From assembly GCF_007830125.1 (NCBI RefSeq), contig NZ_VLLG01000005.1, forward strand, positions 558,001 through 622,000: a stretch of 64,000 nucleotides of DNA, given 5' to 3'. The position numbers were made by a program, and so were the translations under genes. A model generated the notes under the pieces. That model did not search any database and was not told where the DNA came from. It saw nothing but the letters and a program-made list of their open reading frames with translations. Origin of the DNA: Chitinophaga japonensis. Its GTDB lineage: Bacteria; Bacteroidota; Bacteroidia; Chitinophagales; Chitinophagaceae. Positions 49,998 to 59,543 of this stretch are shown piece after piece (within the stretch, counting starts at the first letter, position 1; each line of letters starts with the position of its first letter).

Positions 49998-52900
49998 TTA
50001 TAAACCAATATTCACTCCTGCAGAAAACACGCGGGCAGTTACAAAGGCGTTGTTATTAAGGCCGTTAAATGACTGCTGCGGGTTCATGCCTCTCAGCGAT
50101 GTAAATGTGGCCAGGTTTTCCACCGCCAGGTTAATGCTGGCGCTGTTCAGTCCCAGCCTGTTCATCCAGGGTTGCGGCACCTTGTAACCCAGCGCAATGT
50201 TCTTGATCACGAAGTAGGAAGCGTCCTGCAGGAAACGGGAAGAGGTGGAATTGGTGAACTGGCTTCTTGCAAAGTCCACTACCGGCACGCCATCCGGGTC
50301 TATCCTGTTGGCGGCGCCTTCTGTCATACCGGCTGGCACATCCTTCCAGGCCTTCAGCAGGTCCTTGTGCAGGGCGGAGGGATTCCCCGACATGCTCATC
50401 AGCGACTGGTAGGAATAGTCCAGCACTTTACCGCCCAGGGAGTAGGTCAATACCGTTGACAGGGAGAAATTCTTCCAGGTTAAAGTAGAAGAGATCGCGC
50501 CATATACATCCGGCAGGGCGCTGCCGCTCCAGTCTCTTTTTGCGTAGGTAGTATAAGTGGTGTAATAATCCTTCCCGATCTGTACCAGGTACTGGCCCGG
50601 TATGGTATCCTTGTCAGGTGCGGACCCGTTGAGGTTGTATGCCTCCGTATCCGGCAGGTACAGTGCATTACCGGTCATCTGGTCTACACCTACGTACTGG
50701 TGCAACCAGAAATCATATACGCCATGGCCTTCCAGGAACCGCTTGGTGCCGGATATAATCCCCTTCTCCCTGTTTTCCTCCGGCAGCTTCACGATCTTGT
50801 TCTTCAGCACCGTGGCATTCACGCCAATGTTCCAGGTCAGGTTTTTCTTCCTGATCACGTCCACATCTACCATTACTTCAATCCCTTTGTTGGAGACAGA
50901 GCCGATGTTCTTTGCAATGGTGGACTCTGCATCGTCCGTGGAAGTTCCCCCGGCTGAAAGCGGCAGGTTCACATCAAACAGCAGGTCATTTGATCTTTTA
51001 TCGAAATACTCCACGGTGAAATTGGCCCTGTCAAACAGGCGTCCCTCCAGGGCTACACCAAATGACGCGGCAGTTTCCCAGATAAGATCTTTTGCCTCAT
51101 TCTGTATTTTATAAAGCGCGCCCATATTCGCGTTCTGGCCCAGCGTATACAAAGCCATGTAGGCATAGTAATCCACGCTCTGGTCATTTCCCACTTCCCC
51201 GTAAGAAGCGCGCAGCTTCAGATCATTCACCACATGGGCGATGGGCTGCATAAAGTTTTCCCGGCTGATCAGCCAGCTACCGCCCAGCGACCAGAAGTTC
51301 CCCCACCTGTTGTCCTGGTAGAAACGGGAAGATCCATCCCTGCGGAAAGAAGCATCAGCAAAATACTTTTCGTCATAGCTATACCGCACGCGGCTTAAAT
51401 AGCTCTCCGTTTTATAATTGTGCTGGTAATCGGTAAGGCGCGTGATCTCTGTAAAATTCACCAACTCGGGCATGCCTGCAAATGTCTCCAGGGTTTTGTA
51501 ACCGTTCAGGTAATTTTCATTGTAGCTGTAATTTTCGTGGCCTACCAATACATCTACGGCATGTGCATTGAAGGAGCGGTTCCAGTTCAACTGCTGCTGG
51601 AACGTATAGTTCTTGTAGCGGTAAATGGTGCGCTGGGCGCGGCCCTGGTTGCCGGCGCCATCGCCGATGATGGCATTGTTGTAGGTTTGCTGCTCGCTGT
51701 TGCGCACATTCAGATCGCCCCGGAGGGTAAACCTGAAATCTTTCAGGAAGCTGATATCTGCGAAGGCCTGGCTGTTAATGGTATTCCTGTAAGTGCGGTC
51801 CATATCCAGCTCGTTTTCCCAGATCACATGGCGGCCGGGATATTGCGGGCGGGAATACAGGGTGCCATCATCATACTGCTTGTTGCCGTTTGCATCCAGC
51901 ACGTACTCCCCGGTAGCCATATCGTGCAGGTGCACCGGGTATACCGGCGCTATCTGGCGGGCGTACATGAAGGGATTTACAAAAGAGGCCGCGTTATCCG
52001 TAGAGCCGGAGGTGTTGCTCGACATCTGGTGCGAACCCGCCAGTTGCACCCCGGCTTTGAACCATTTTACGGGAGACATATCCGCATTGAGCCGGCCGGT
52101 GAACCTTTTGAAATCAGAACGTTTCACATAGCCTTTTTCATCGAGGTAGCCGCCGGAGAAATAAAACCCGCTCTTTTCGGAACGGCTGCCGCCGTTAATG
52201 AAATAATCCTGGCGGTGCCCTACCCTTTCAATGGGATCATACCAGTCCAGGTCGCCATTGTAGCCGTCACGCATTTGGGCATCGGCTACCAGTTTACCGT
52301 TAGCATCAAAAAGGGCATCACCGGGTTTATTGTACAGGTTATAGGTAACATAATCGGATACCAGCGAGCTGGACGCCTCGGCATTGGCCAGTTCCCGGGT
52401 AGGATAGTTGCCAGGCTGGGAGGTCATCAGGTAATTCCGGTAGCCGGTCCACATGGTTTCCATCCAGTCGTTAGGTCCCAGCCGCTCGTATTCCTTGATG
52501 CCCCTGGTATACAGCCCCTGGTTCACGCTTACGTTCATGGATACACGGTCCCGCCTGCCGCGCTTGGTGGTGATGATGATCACGCCGTTGGAAGCGCGGT
52601 TGCCGTAAAGCGCAGCAGAAGCCGCATCCTTCAATACGGAAATGCTTTCAATGTCTGCAGGGTTCAGGTCAGAAATGTTACCTCCAAACTGAACGCCATC
52701 CAGCACGTACATCGGGGCGTTGGAACCATTCACGGATGTAAAGCCCCGGATGCGGATGGTGGGATTGGCACCGGGCTCTCCATAGGTGTTGCTGACCTGG
52801 ATACCGGGGGCTGCTCCTTCCAGCGCGCCAACCACGCTGGACAAGGGGCGCTTCTGGATATCCTTATCGGAAATGGCAGACACGGCGCCTGTCAGCGATT

Positions 52901-53675
52901 CCCGTTTTGCAGTGCCGTACGCCACTACCACCACTTCATTCAGGCTCTGGTCTGACTGCGCCAGCGAGGCATTGATCACGGAGGAGGCGCCGATCTCCTG
53001 GGTCTTTGTCAGGAAGCCCACATAGCGAAACTCCAGCGATTTTGCATCCCGCCCCACTTCCAGGCTGTATTCCCCGTTGCCATCCGTGATGGTAGCATAC
53101 TTCGTGCCTGCTATAATTACCGTTACGCCGATCAGGGGGCTTCCGTCACCGGCAGCCACCACTTTCCCGCGGATCCTGCGGCGCAGGGTATCTGCCTGGC
53201 TGCCCGGCAACTCCTCCATAAGCGCTGCCGCTTTCTTTACACGCGCTGCTTCCCGGAAAATGAGGATGGTATTACGCTGCTCCTTAAACGACAGCGCGGT
53301 GTTTTCCAATAACAGCGCAAGTGTCTGCTCTACCGTTCTCACGCCCTTTTCCAGCGATATATGGCCATACCTGGCCACTGCCTGGCTGGACCAGGCCAGC
53401 CGGAAGCCGGACAGCGCCTCCACCCTGGACAACGCTTCGCTCAACGGCACATCCTTTAGTTCCAGGGCGATCTTCTTCTCCGTCATGTTCTGGCCACTGC
53501 CGGCATGGGCGGACAATAACTGAACAGAGGTAAGCAACACAAATACCACACAGGTACTTACTCGCATAAATAGCCTTGTTTGATAATTACATAATAGCGC
53601 TCTTAGCAATGATGCAACAGGCGCAGAGGTATAGCCACGGGATATCCGCCTGCCGTAAGCAATGATTTTTTGCAT
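49998..53675 (-). CDS. SusC/RagA-family TonB-dependent transporter with STN domain
   Basis: About 1225 residues from ATG 53675 (MQKIIAYGRRISRG); the frame reaches 53684, and an ATG at 53567 starts nearer the hydrophobic core of the signal (MRVSTCVVFVLLTSVQLLSA). An STN domain (KIALELKDVPLSEALSRVEA) shows it signals to FecR. Next are the carboxypeptidase-like domain (RRIRGKVVAAGDGSPLIGVT) and the plug with EVVVVAYGTAKRESLTGAVS, MYVLDGVQFGGNISDLNPAD and YGNRASNGVIIITTKRG. The barrel ends in VFSAGVNIGL. It forms one unit with the SusD at 48462-49982, under the FecR and sigma genes upstream. The substrate is unknown. Confidence 0.93.
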   Translation of the reverse strand: MQKIIAYGRRISRGYTSAPVASLLRALLCNYQTRLFMRVSTCVVFVLLTSVQLLSAHAGSGQNMTEKKIALELKDVPLSEALSRVEALSGFRLAWSSQAVARYGHISLEKGVRTVEQTLALLLENTALSFKEQRNTILIFREAARVKKAAALMEELPGSQADTLRRRIRGKVVAAGDGSPLIGVTVIIAGTKYATITDGNGEYSLEVGRDAKSLEFRYVGFLTKTQEIGASSVINASLAQSDQSLNEVVVVAYGTAKRESLTGAVSAISDKDIQKRPLSSVVGALEGAAPGIQVSNTYGEPGANPTIRIRGFTSVNGSNAPMYVLDGVQFGGNISDLNPADIESISVLKDAASAALYGNRASNGVIIITTKRGRRDRVSMNVSVNQGLYTRGIKEYERLGPNDWMETMWTGYRNYLMTSQPGNYPTRELANAEASSSLVSDYVTYNLYNKPGDALFDANGKLVADAQMRDGYNGDLDWYDPIERVGHRQDYFINGGSRSEKSGFYFSGGYLDEKGYVKRSDFKRFTGRLNADMSPVKWFKAGVQLAGSHQMSSNTSGSTDNAASFVNPFMYARQIAPVYPVHLHDMATGEYVLDANGNKQYDDGTLYSRPQYPGRHVIWENELDMDRTYRNTINSQAFADISFLKDFRFTLRGDLNVRNSEQQTYNNAIIGDGAGNQGRAQRTIYRYKNYTFQQQLNWNRSFNAHAVDVLVGHENYSYNENYLNGYKTLETFAGMPELVNFTEITRLTDYQHNYKTESYLSRVRYSYDEKYFADASFRRDGSSRFYQDNRWGNFWSLGGSWLISRENFMQPIAHVVNDLKLRASYGEVGNDQSVDYYAYMALYTLGQNANMGALYKIQNEAKDLIWETAASFGVALEGRLFDRANFTVEYFDKRSNDLLFDVNLPLSAGGTSTDDAESTIAKNIGSVSNKGIEVMVDVDVIRKKNLTWNIGVNATVLKNKIVKLPEENREKGIISGTKRFLEGHGVYDFWLHQYVGVDQMTGNALYLPDTEAYNLNGSAPDKDTIPGQYLVQIGKDYYTTYTTYAKRDWSGSALPDVYGAISSTLTWKNFSLSTVLTYSLGGKVLDYSYQSLMSMSGNPSALHKDLLKAWKDVPAGMTEGAANRIDPDGVPVVDFARSQFTNSTSSRFLQDASYFVIKNIALGYKVPQPWMNRLGLNSASINLAVENLATFTSLRGMNPQQSFNGLNNNAFVTARVFSAGVNIGL

Positions 53676-53715
53676 AACTTGCAAGTAGTTTTAAATTGAC
53701 AATAGTTGATTTGAA

Positions 53716-53755
53716 CGGTCCCCTCGGAGCTTCCTACGGCATGGGGGGACTTTTA
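53716..53755. other. Hairpin between the fecR and susC genes
   Basis: GGTCCCC (53717-53723) and GGGGGAC (53749-53755) can pair around a 25-base loop that itself contains short complementary pieces. It may be an attenuator or RNA processing site between fecR and the highly expressed SusCD pair. No T run lies on the minus strand. Confidence 0.4.
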
Positions 53756-53843
53756 ATAGCAAATTCCTTCCCGTCAGGAACTGTCGGATTTCTCCATAGC
53801 GACTGAATTTTGGTTGTTAATAATTATAGCTGTTCACTTTTAC

Positions 53844-54857
53844 TTATTGTTCTCCGCATCCCGCGCCATCAAACACAACCTGGTTGCCGGAACGGGTATA
53901 CTGTATGTTCAGGATAGCCGAAAGTGTCTGCAGCACGGTTTCCAGCGCTTCCGTTCCGCTGAAGGAGGCTACCAGCTCACATTGCTTCAACTGTTCATTG
54001 TTAAATGATACCTGTACATTATACCGCTTGCTGATAGCAGCCGCCACTTTTTCAAGCGGCTCATCCCGGAATATCATATCTGCCTGTGCCCAGCGGGCTG
54101 CTGTGGCAGCGGCATCCACCTTATGCAGCGCCACCGTGGCGGCTGCCGTCTGGTAGGTGATCTGCTCATTGCTTGTCAGTTCCACCGATACCTGCTTCCC
54201 GTCCTCCACGCGCACTTTTCCGCTGGTAACGGATACCTCCACGCTTTCCTGCCCGGGCCAGGCTTTGATGTTAAAAGCAGTGCCCAGCACCGTGGTCTTC
54301 AGGTTCCCGGTATGAATGATAAAGGGTTGCGCATGATCGTGCACAATATCAAAATAGGCCTCCCCGATCAATGTCACCTCCCTGGCCCTGCCGCTAAATA
54401 CCGGCGGGAACTGCAGCCGGCTGTTGGCCTGCAATACGGCGCGGCTGCCATCCGGCAGCACGATGTTACGGATATAGGTCACCGCGACAGCCGGATCCGG
54501 AGCAGCTATCACCGCCTGCTGCCGGCCGGCGGGAGATGTTTTTACCAGCCAGTAGTATGTTCCGGCCAGCAGCAACACAGCTATGCAGGCCGCCGCCCAG
54601 CCCCACCTGCGCAGGAAACGTGCCCGGCCGGCCACCCTAAGCGGGGCAGGCTCCGCTACCCGTTCCATTAACCGCTCCCAGTTCCTGCTTTCAATCGCCG
54701 CCCGCTCCTCACCGGTATAGGTATCCGACAGGTTGGGCTCCTGCTCAAATTGCCGGTAATATTGCTCAACAAAGGCCCGCTCCTGCTCCGTAGCGTTGCC
54801 CTGCTGGTAGCGCATCAATATTTGCTGCAGTTTTTTCCTGTTTTGGTCGTATGACAT
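53844..54857 (-). CDS. FecR-family anti-sigma factor
   Basis: A 337-residue protein. The cytosolic N-terminal region (LQQILMRYQQGNATEQERAF, VEQYYRQFEQEP) precedes a membrane segment near residues 87-108 (RRWGWAAACIAVLLLAGTYY). The periplasmic FecR domain is RNIVLPDGSRAVLQANSRLQ, VTLIGEAYFDIVHDHAQPF, LKTTVLGTAFNIKAWPG. The C-terminal STN-like module is FRDEPLEKVAAAISKRYNVQ, LETVLQTLSAILNIQYTR. It should transmit the signal from the SusC at 49998-53675 to the sigma factor at 54941-55591. Confidence 0.93.
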   Translation of the reverse strand: MSYDQNRKKLQQILMRYQQGNATEQERAFVEQYYRQFEQEPNLSDTYTGEERAAIESRNWERLMERVAEPAPLRVAGRARFLRRWGWAAACIAVLLLAGTYYWLVKTSPAGRQQAVIAAPDPAVAVTYIRNIVLPDGSRAVLQANSRLQFPPVFSGRAREVTLIGEAYFDIVHDHAQPFIIHTGNLKTTVLGTAFNIKAWPGQESVEVSVTSGKVRVEDGKQVSVELTSNEQITYQTAAATVALHKVDAAATAARWAQADMIFRDEPLEKVAAAISKRYNVQVSFNNEQLKQCELVASFSGTEALETVLQTLSAILNIQYTRSGNQVVFDGAGCGEQ

Positions 54858-54940
54858 GATCTACATACTGGTTTATACCTATATAGCCACCAAACAGGCA
54901 CAAACCTCCCAAGCAGGGAGAAAATTTTTTTTGCTTTAAC

Positions 54941-55591
54941 CTATAAAAAGAGAGGCGCTGGTATCAGGAGAAGATACCGGAGACTGATACACCAGAGGAT
55001 AAGGGGCGCCAGGCCGGTCCGGAGCCTTTTCAGGGCAGTTCCCAACTGGTTCTGCACGGTTTTCTGGGAGATGTCCAGCACCCAGGCAATTTCCTTTGTG
55101 GAATACCTGGACTGTATATGCAGGAGAAATATCTGCCGGCGTTTTTCCGGCAGGGTCTGGGCATAAGCGTAGGCCAGTTGCAGCAGGTTCCGGGCTACCA
55201 GCTCATTTTCCGGGGTGGTGCCGCCTTCCAGCAGCTCATGGAAAGGCTCCAGGAATGCATGCGGCTGCCGGCTGCGGGAAAAGTAATTGAGTATTTCGTA
55301 CCGGACCGCCGTATGCAGGTAGGCCTCCAGGTGCTGCACCTGTAATGCCGCGCGTTTGGCCCATAGTTTACAGAACACATCCTGTACTATATCCTCCGCC
55401 TGCTGCTTGTCCTTCAGCCGTTTCCAGGCATGGTCCACCAGCGGCCACCAGTATTTATGGTAGATGGCCTCAAAAGCTTTCCGTTCTCCCCTGGAGAGTT
55501 GCTGCAGCAATACCTGGTCTGTATGAGCGATTTCGGCTGGCATTTGTTGATAGTCAACGGTTTGGATAGCGCGCAATAAAAACGGCAACAT
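54941..55591 (-). CDS. ECF RNA polymerase sigma factor
   Basis: A 216-residue frame from ATG 55591; ATG 55543 (MPAEIAHTDQVLLQQLSRGE) is an equally plausible start that gives the usual length. Region 2 is FEAIYHKYWWPLVDHAWKRL and DKQQAEDIVQDVFCKLWAKR. Region 4 is LPEKRRQIFLLHIQSRYSTK with the helix-turn-helix EIAWVLDISQKTVQNQLGTA. A hydrophobic C-terminal tail (PLILWCISLRYLLLIPAPLF) extends past region 4, as in many Bacteroidota ECF factors. A -7 element, TATATTTG on the minus strand, lies at 55618-55625. Confidence 0.92.
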   Translation of the reverse strand: MLPFLLRAIQTVDYQQMPAEIAHTDQVLLQQLSRGERKAFEAIYHKYWWPLVDHAWKRLKDKQQAEDIVQDVFCKLWAKRAALQVQHLEAYLHTAVRYEILNYFSRSRQPHAFLEPFHELLEGGTTPENELVARNLLQLAYAYAQTLPEKRRQIFLLHIQSRYSTKEIAWVLDISQKTVQNQLGTALKRLRTGLAPLILWCISLRYLLLIPAPLFL

Positions 55592-55617
55592 TGTCCCCTG
55601 CTATACTTGCAATAAAG

Positions 55618-55625
55618 CAAATATA
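55618..55625 (-). promoter_or_regulatory. -7 promoter element of the second ECF sigma gene
   Basis: CAAATATA on the plus strand is TATATTTG on the minus strand, matching TAnnTTTG. It is 26 bases before ATG 55591. Confidence 0.4.
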
Positions 55626-55778
55626 CAATAACCCGCAAATTTATTTTACAGGCGGAAGCAGGAAGATCTGCCAATCCTGATTTTTAGCTTGGAGAATGAT
55701 TAAATATACGTAATATTGACAGCGGCATATAATTTCTCCTGTTATTAACTGATTTGTTGGTCCTTATCCTAAAGAAAT

Positions 55779-57821
55779 ATGAATATATATTTCTTGTTTT
55801 CAATTATTATCCTCCTTTCTGCCTGCGCGCCTGCTGCGCAGCACATACAGGAACATCCTGCCTACTTTGATGAAGTTTTCGCGAAGGCTGACAGCATTGG
55901 TCATTCCGACCTGCCTGCCTCCCACGCGTACTTGCAAAGCGCCTATGCGGCATTCCCCGAGCCGGGTATGATAGACCTTTGGCGGAAATACGAACACCTG
56001 TTCATCTATCACATCGGTAAGACCTATAATTTTTCACTAGCCATGCTGTACGCGGACAGCATGTTATACACGCTGCGCGACAGATCGCTCCAACAGCGGT
56101 ATCCTGTCTATTATGCCGGCGCGTTGTTTGCAAAAGGAGATGTGCTGCGCGACCAGCAAAAATACAACGAGGCCTATACCTATTTCTATCGAGGCCGGGA
56201 GATCCTGCGGAAAACAAATGATACCTGTGAATATCACCAGTACGCCAGCAGGTTGGCGCTCGTTTATTACCGGCAGGAAAAATACCTGGAGGCGGCGCCT
56301 TATTTCCTCGAAACCTTTGAACGGCTTGGGCAATGCGACACCTCAGATTACAATACTTTTTATCTCCGGCAGGGTATGCTGGACAATGTGGCATTGAGCT
56401 ACGACAAGGCTGGCAACACCCGCCAGGCGCTCGCTTACTATGACAGCACCCTGTACTTCATCCGCCTGCAGGGCGCAAAATTCCGGCATATCCCCGAATA
56501 CGAAAGGGGCATGCAGGCCGCCGCCGCCGTGGTGTATGGCAACAAAGGCAGCGCCCTGCTCCGTATGGGAGATACTCTTGCTGCGGAATCCCTGTTCCTG
56601 CAAAGCATTGCGATCAACATCCGCGGCAGGGACGAAAAAGTGGATGCACAGTTGACCATGGCCAAGCTCACTGCCCTGTACCTGGCTGCTAACCGGCTGA
56701 AAGATGCCGCCGCCGTACTACAAGAAATGCAGGCAGCCCAGGCGCTGGCTCCCAATGCCGACTGCCGGCAACGCTGGCTTCACCTTCGATGGCAATATTT
56801 TGAAAAGACCGGCCGGACCGATTCCGGCTATGCTACCCTGAAGGCCTATACACAACTTAAAGATTCCCTGGCGGCGGCGGCCACCAAGCCAGACATCGCG
56901 GATATTAAGGAAGAATTTGAGCATATGTCCAGGGTACACCAGTTGGAGATAATCGAGAAGAATAACCAGCTCAAGACGGCCTACCTGGGCATCCTGGTCA
57001 TTTTATTCATCATCGTTTTGCTAATCGCGTGGATGATCTGGCAAAACTGGCGGAAATCGCACCGGCATATAGCGGAGCTCCAGCGCCTGAACCAGGAGAT
57101 CACCGCCCGGCATGACGACATCCGCAAAAGCCTGACCGCGCTGGAGCAAAGCCATCAAAATAATTCCCGGATGATGAAGATCGTAGCGCATGACCTGCGC
57201 AATCCCGTAGGCGCCATCTATTCCATCGCGCAACTGCTGCAGCATGGAAAGCTGTCGCCAGAAAAGGACCAGGAAATGCTGGAATTGATCAAAACCTCCA
57301 GCGATAGCGCCCTGCACCTGATCTCGGACCTGTTGGTACTGGATACTGCACTCACAAATATGGAAAAAGAGCTGGTGGAGATACATGTTTCACTAAAGTA
57401 TTGCGTGGACCTGCTACAGACGAAAGCCATGGAAAAGCAGCAGAATATTGTGCTGGAAACGGAGCCTGTAAAAGTCCTGGCTTCCCGTGAAAAGATCTGG
57501 CGCGTGTTCAGCAACCTTATCAACAATGCCATCAAGTTCAGCCCGGACGGCTCCCGCATAGAAGTGGCGCTGAAACGGGTAAACGGCACTGCCAGGATAT
57601 CCGTGAAGGACCAGGGTATCGGGATACCACCTGCCATGCAGGACAAGATATTTAGCCTGAGCAGCGAGGTAAAACGAAGAGGCACCCGCGGGGAAGAATC
57701 TTTCGGCTTCGGCCTCAGTATTTCCAAACAGATCATTGAAGCGCATAATGGCAGGATATGGTTTGAGACAGAGCATGGCAAAGGCACCACCTTTTACGTG
57801 GAAATGAGCGCGTCTGCGTAG
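55779..57821 (+). CDS. Sensor histidine kinase with exported TPR-repeat sensor region
   Basis: A 680-residue protein. The N-terminal signal has a lipobox (MNIYFLFSIIILLSAC). The exported region to about residue 400 is built of TPR repeats (HYQYASRLALVYYRQEKYLEA-like units, VVYGNKGSALLRMGDTLAAE, AKLTALYLAANRLKDAAAVL). A membrane helix at about 403-423 (LGILVILFIIVLLIAWMIW) is followed by a coiled coil and the H-box KIVAHDLRNPVGAIYS with His near residue 470. The ATPase domain has NLINNAIKFSPDG, VKDQGIGIPP and GFGLSISKQIIEAHNG. No response regulator gene is adjacent, so the partner is elsewhere. Having both a lipobox and a membrane helix is unusual. Confidence 0.88.
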   Translation: MNIYFLFSIIILLSACAPAAQHIQEHPAYFDEVFAKADSIGHSDLPASHAYLQSAYAAFPEPGMIDLWRKYEHLFIYHIGKTYNFSLAMLYADSMLYTLRDRSLQQRYPVYYAGALFAKGDVLRDQQKYNEAYTYFYRGREILRKTNDTCEYHQYASRLALVYYRQEKYLEAAPYFLETFERLGQCDTSDYNTFYLRQGMLDNVALSYDKAGNTRQALAYYDSTLYFIRLQGAKFRHIPEYERGMQAAAAVVYGNKGSALLRMGDTLAAESLFLQSIAINIRGRDEKVDAQLTMAKLTALYLAANRLKDAAAVLQEMQAAQALAPNADCRQRWLHLRWQYFEKTGRTDSGYATLKAYTQLKDSLAAAATKPDIADIKEEFEHMSRVHQLEIIEKNNQLKTAYLGILVILFIIVLLIAWMIWQNWRKSHRHIAELQRLNQEITARHDDIRKSLTALEQSHQNNSRMMKIVAHDLRNPVGAIYSIAQLLQHGKLSPEKDQEMLELIKTSSDSALHLISDLLVLDTALTNMEKELVEIHVSLKYCVDLLQTKAMEKQQNIVLETEPVKVLASREKIWRVFSNLINNAIKFSPDGSRIEVALKRVNGTARISVKDQGIGIPPAMQDKIFSLSSEVKRRGTRGEESFGFGLSISKQIIEAHNGRIWFETEHGKGTTFYVEMSASA

Positions 57822-57904
57822 CAGGTTGTGGGTGGAAACCAGGAGAGAAAACATTAATTTGCGTATTGAAAGCAGTTGACCAAACATGATAAACAAGCAC
57901 GCCT

Positions 57905-58681
57905 ATGTCTATTACAGCAGCAGATGAATTAACCGGCATGCAAAAGGCCAGCGCCGCGGTAGCGCTTACTTTACAGGAAATGCGGTACTATGCCAGGCCG
58001 GGAATGACCACGGGGGAACTGGACCGATTTGGGGAAAAGATACTGGCAAAATTCGGCGCGCGGTCTGCGCCGCGTTTAACCTATAATTTCCCCGGCTGCA
58101 CCTGCATTTCCCTGAATAAGGAAATTGCCCACGGTATTCCCCATAATGGCAAGGTAATGCAGGAGGGAGACCTTGTCAATATTGATGTTTCTGCAGAGCT
58201 TAACGGGTTCTGGTCCGACAACGGCGGCTCCTTTGTGCTGGGGGAAGACATTCACCATTATCAGCCGCTTGTGGATGCCTCGAAAGATATCCTTAAAAAG
58301 GCCATCTTCCATATAAAAAATGACGTAAAGATCTCCGACATCGGGTACCTGATGGAATCCACGGCCAAAAGATCAGGCTATACCGTCATCAGGAACCTGA
58401 CCGGCCATGGTATCGGCAGGAGCTTACACGAAGCACCTACCTCCATCGCTAATTACCGGCAACGTTTCAACAGGGAGCGGTTCAGGAAAAATGCGGTAGT
58501 AGCGGTTGAAACCTTTATTTCCACCGCTTCCAATATGGCAGTTTCACTGCAGGATGGATGGACGCTGGTCGGGAACCGGGGCGGATATGTGGCGCAACAC
58601 GAACATACCATTGTTGTTACAGACGATACACCGATCATCCTGACAGAAATGAACGGGATATGGGATGAAGAAAATATTTAA
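57905..58681 (+). CDS. map: Type I methionine aminopeptidase
   Basis: A 258-residue enzyme that removes the initiator Met from new proteins in the cytosol. All five metal ligands of the family are in place: the two Asp in LVNIDVSAELNGFWSDNGGS, His in LTGHGIGRSLHEAPTS, Glu in AVVAVETFIST and Glu in VAQHEHTIVVTDDT. The substrate-binding His is in IAHGIPHNGKVM. It is somewhat diverged from the ribosomal-operon-linked MetAP usual in bacteria and could be a second copy. It begins 84 bases after the kinase gene and is followed at 15 bases by the membrane protein gene. Confidence 0.92.
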   Translation: MSITAADELTGMQKASAAVALTLQEMRYYARPGMTTGELDRFGEKILAKFGARSAPRLTYNFPGCTCISLNKEIAHGIPHNGKVMQEGDLVNIDVSAELNGFWSDNGGSFVLGEDIHHYQPLVDASKDILKKAIFHIKNDVKISDIGYLMESTAKRSGYTVIRNLTGHGIGRSLHEAPTSIANYRQRFNRERFRKNAVVAVETFISTASNMAVSLQDGWTLVGNRGGYVAQHEHTIVVTDDTPIILTEMNGIWDEENI

Positions 58682-58696
58682 GGAAAACCCTTTTCC

Positions 58697-59458
58697 ATGC
58701 TTGCTTATTTTTTCTACCTGATCATCTATCCTTTATTGCTATTGCTCAGCGCCTGGCTGGGCAGGATAACAGCGGCGCGCTCCCTTCGGAAAGGGCACCA
58801 GTGGAAGCCGCTGGGGCTGGAAGGCGGGCTGCTGGGATTTTATGCGTTGCTGGTATCCTTCACCCTCGTACAGTCCGGCACCCGGGCCCATGAGCGGGAC
58901 GAAATGGTGCATGCCATGGCGGACGATATCTCGGAAATACTGCGGGTGGCGAAAACATATGACCCGGCGCTGCATAACCGGGTAAAATCCTATTTCGTGG
59001 ACTTTTACAATATTTTCAGGGAGCAGCCGGGAGCGGACAGGGAGCGGATTGAAGCCCAGATAGACAGGATCGACCGCCTGGATGATGTGCTGGATGCCGA
59101 CCTGCAGCGTCATATTGCCCGGGATCCCTCCTACCGGGACCGCATTGCCGTACTAATGTCCAGGACGGACCGGATGGAATCCACCTACTACCGGCTGATG
59201 CACTCCTATCACCGTACCGTGCCCCGGATCATCCTGATGATACTGATGCTCTTTTCACTCTTTATAGGATTCCTGGCAGGATTCATGGGGCGGTATTACG
59301 GGAACCATATTCATATTGTCACCACTACATTTGCCGTGATGAGCATCGTTGTGCTGAACGTGATCCACGACCTCAACAGCCCTGCTATCGGCTATATCCG
59401 GCCGGACTTCCAGGATATTACGGAAGTGATGCGCAGCTTTCATTTACTGGGGCGGTAA
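58697..59458 (+). CDS. DUF4239/bestrophin-like membrane protein
   Basis: A 253-residue membrane protein. N-terminal helices (AYFFYLIIYPLLLLLSAWLG, GLLGFYALLVSFTLVQSG) are followed by a long soluble helical segment rich in Arg, Asp and Glu (VRSYFVDFYNIF-like helix, RERIEAQIDRIDRLDDVLDA). Two C-terminal helices come next (PRIILMILMLFSLFIGFLAG, IVTTTFAVMSIVVLNVIHDL), and then the family-type end DLNSPAIGYIRPDFQDI. This order resembles DUF4239 (bestrophin-like) proteins of unknown function. It is probably co-transcribed with the aminopeptidase. Confidence 0.72.
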   Translation: MLAYFFYLIIYPLLLLLSAWLGRITAARSLRKGHQWKPLGLEGGLLGFYALLVSFTLVQSGTRAHERDEMVHAMADDISEILRVAKTYDPALHNRVKSYFVDFYNIFREQPGADRERIEAQIDRIDRLDDVLDADLQRHIARDPSYRDRIAVLMSRTDRMESTYYRLMHSYHRTVPRIILMILMLFSLFIGFLAGFMGRYYGNHIHIVTTTFAVMSIVVLNVIHDLNSPAIGYIRPDFQDITEVMRSFHLLGR

Positions 59459-59505
59459 GGTTATTTTTAATTTTAATTGTCATTTTAACACTTTTTATTA
59501 TTACT

Positions 59506-59528
59506 TTGTACCAGTTTAATTGGTACAA
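59506..59528. promoter_or_regulatory. Inverted repeat, candidate operator of the GH51-GH27 unit
   Basis: TTGTACCA (59506-59513) and TGGTACAA (59521-59528) are perfect inverted copies separated by 7 bases, 15 bases before the ATG at 59544. The left arm overlaps a near-match -7 box (TTACTTTG, 59501-59508). A sugar-responsive repressor of GntR or LacI type could bind here. Confidence 0.55.
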
Positions 59529-59543
59529 GTAATAAATTCCACT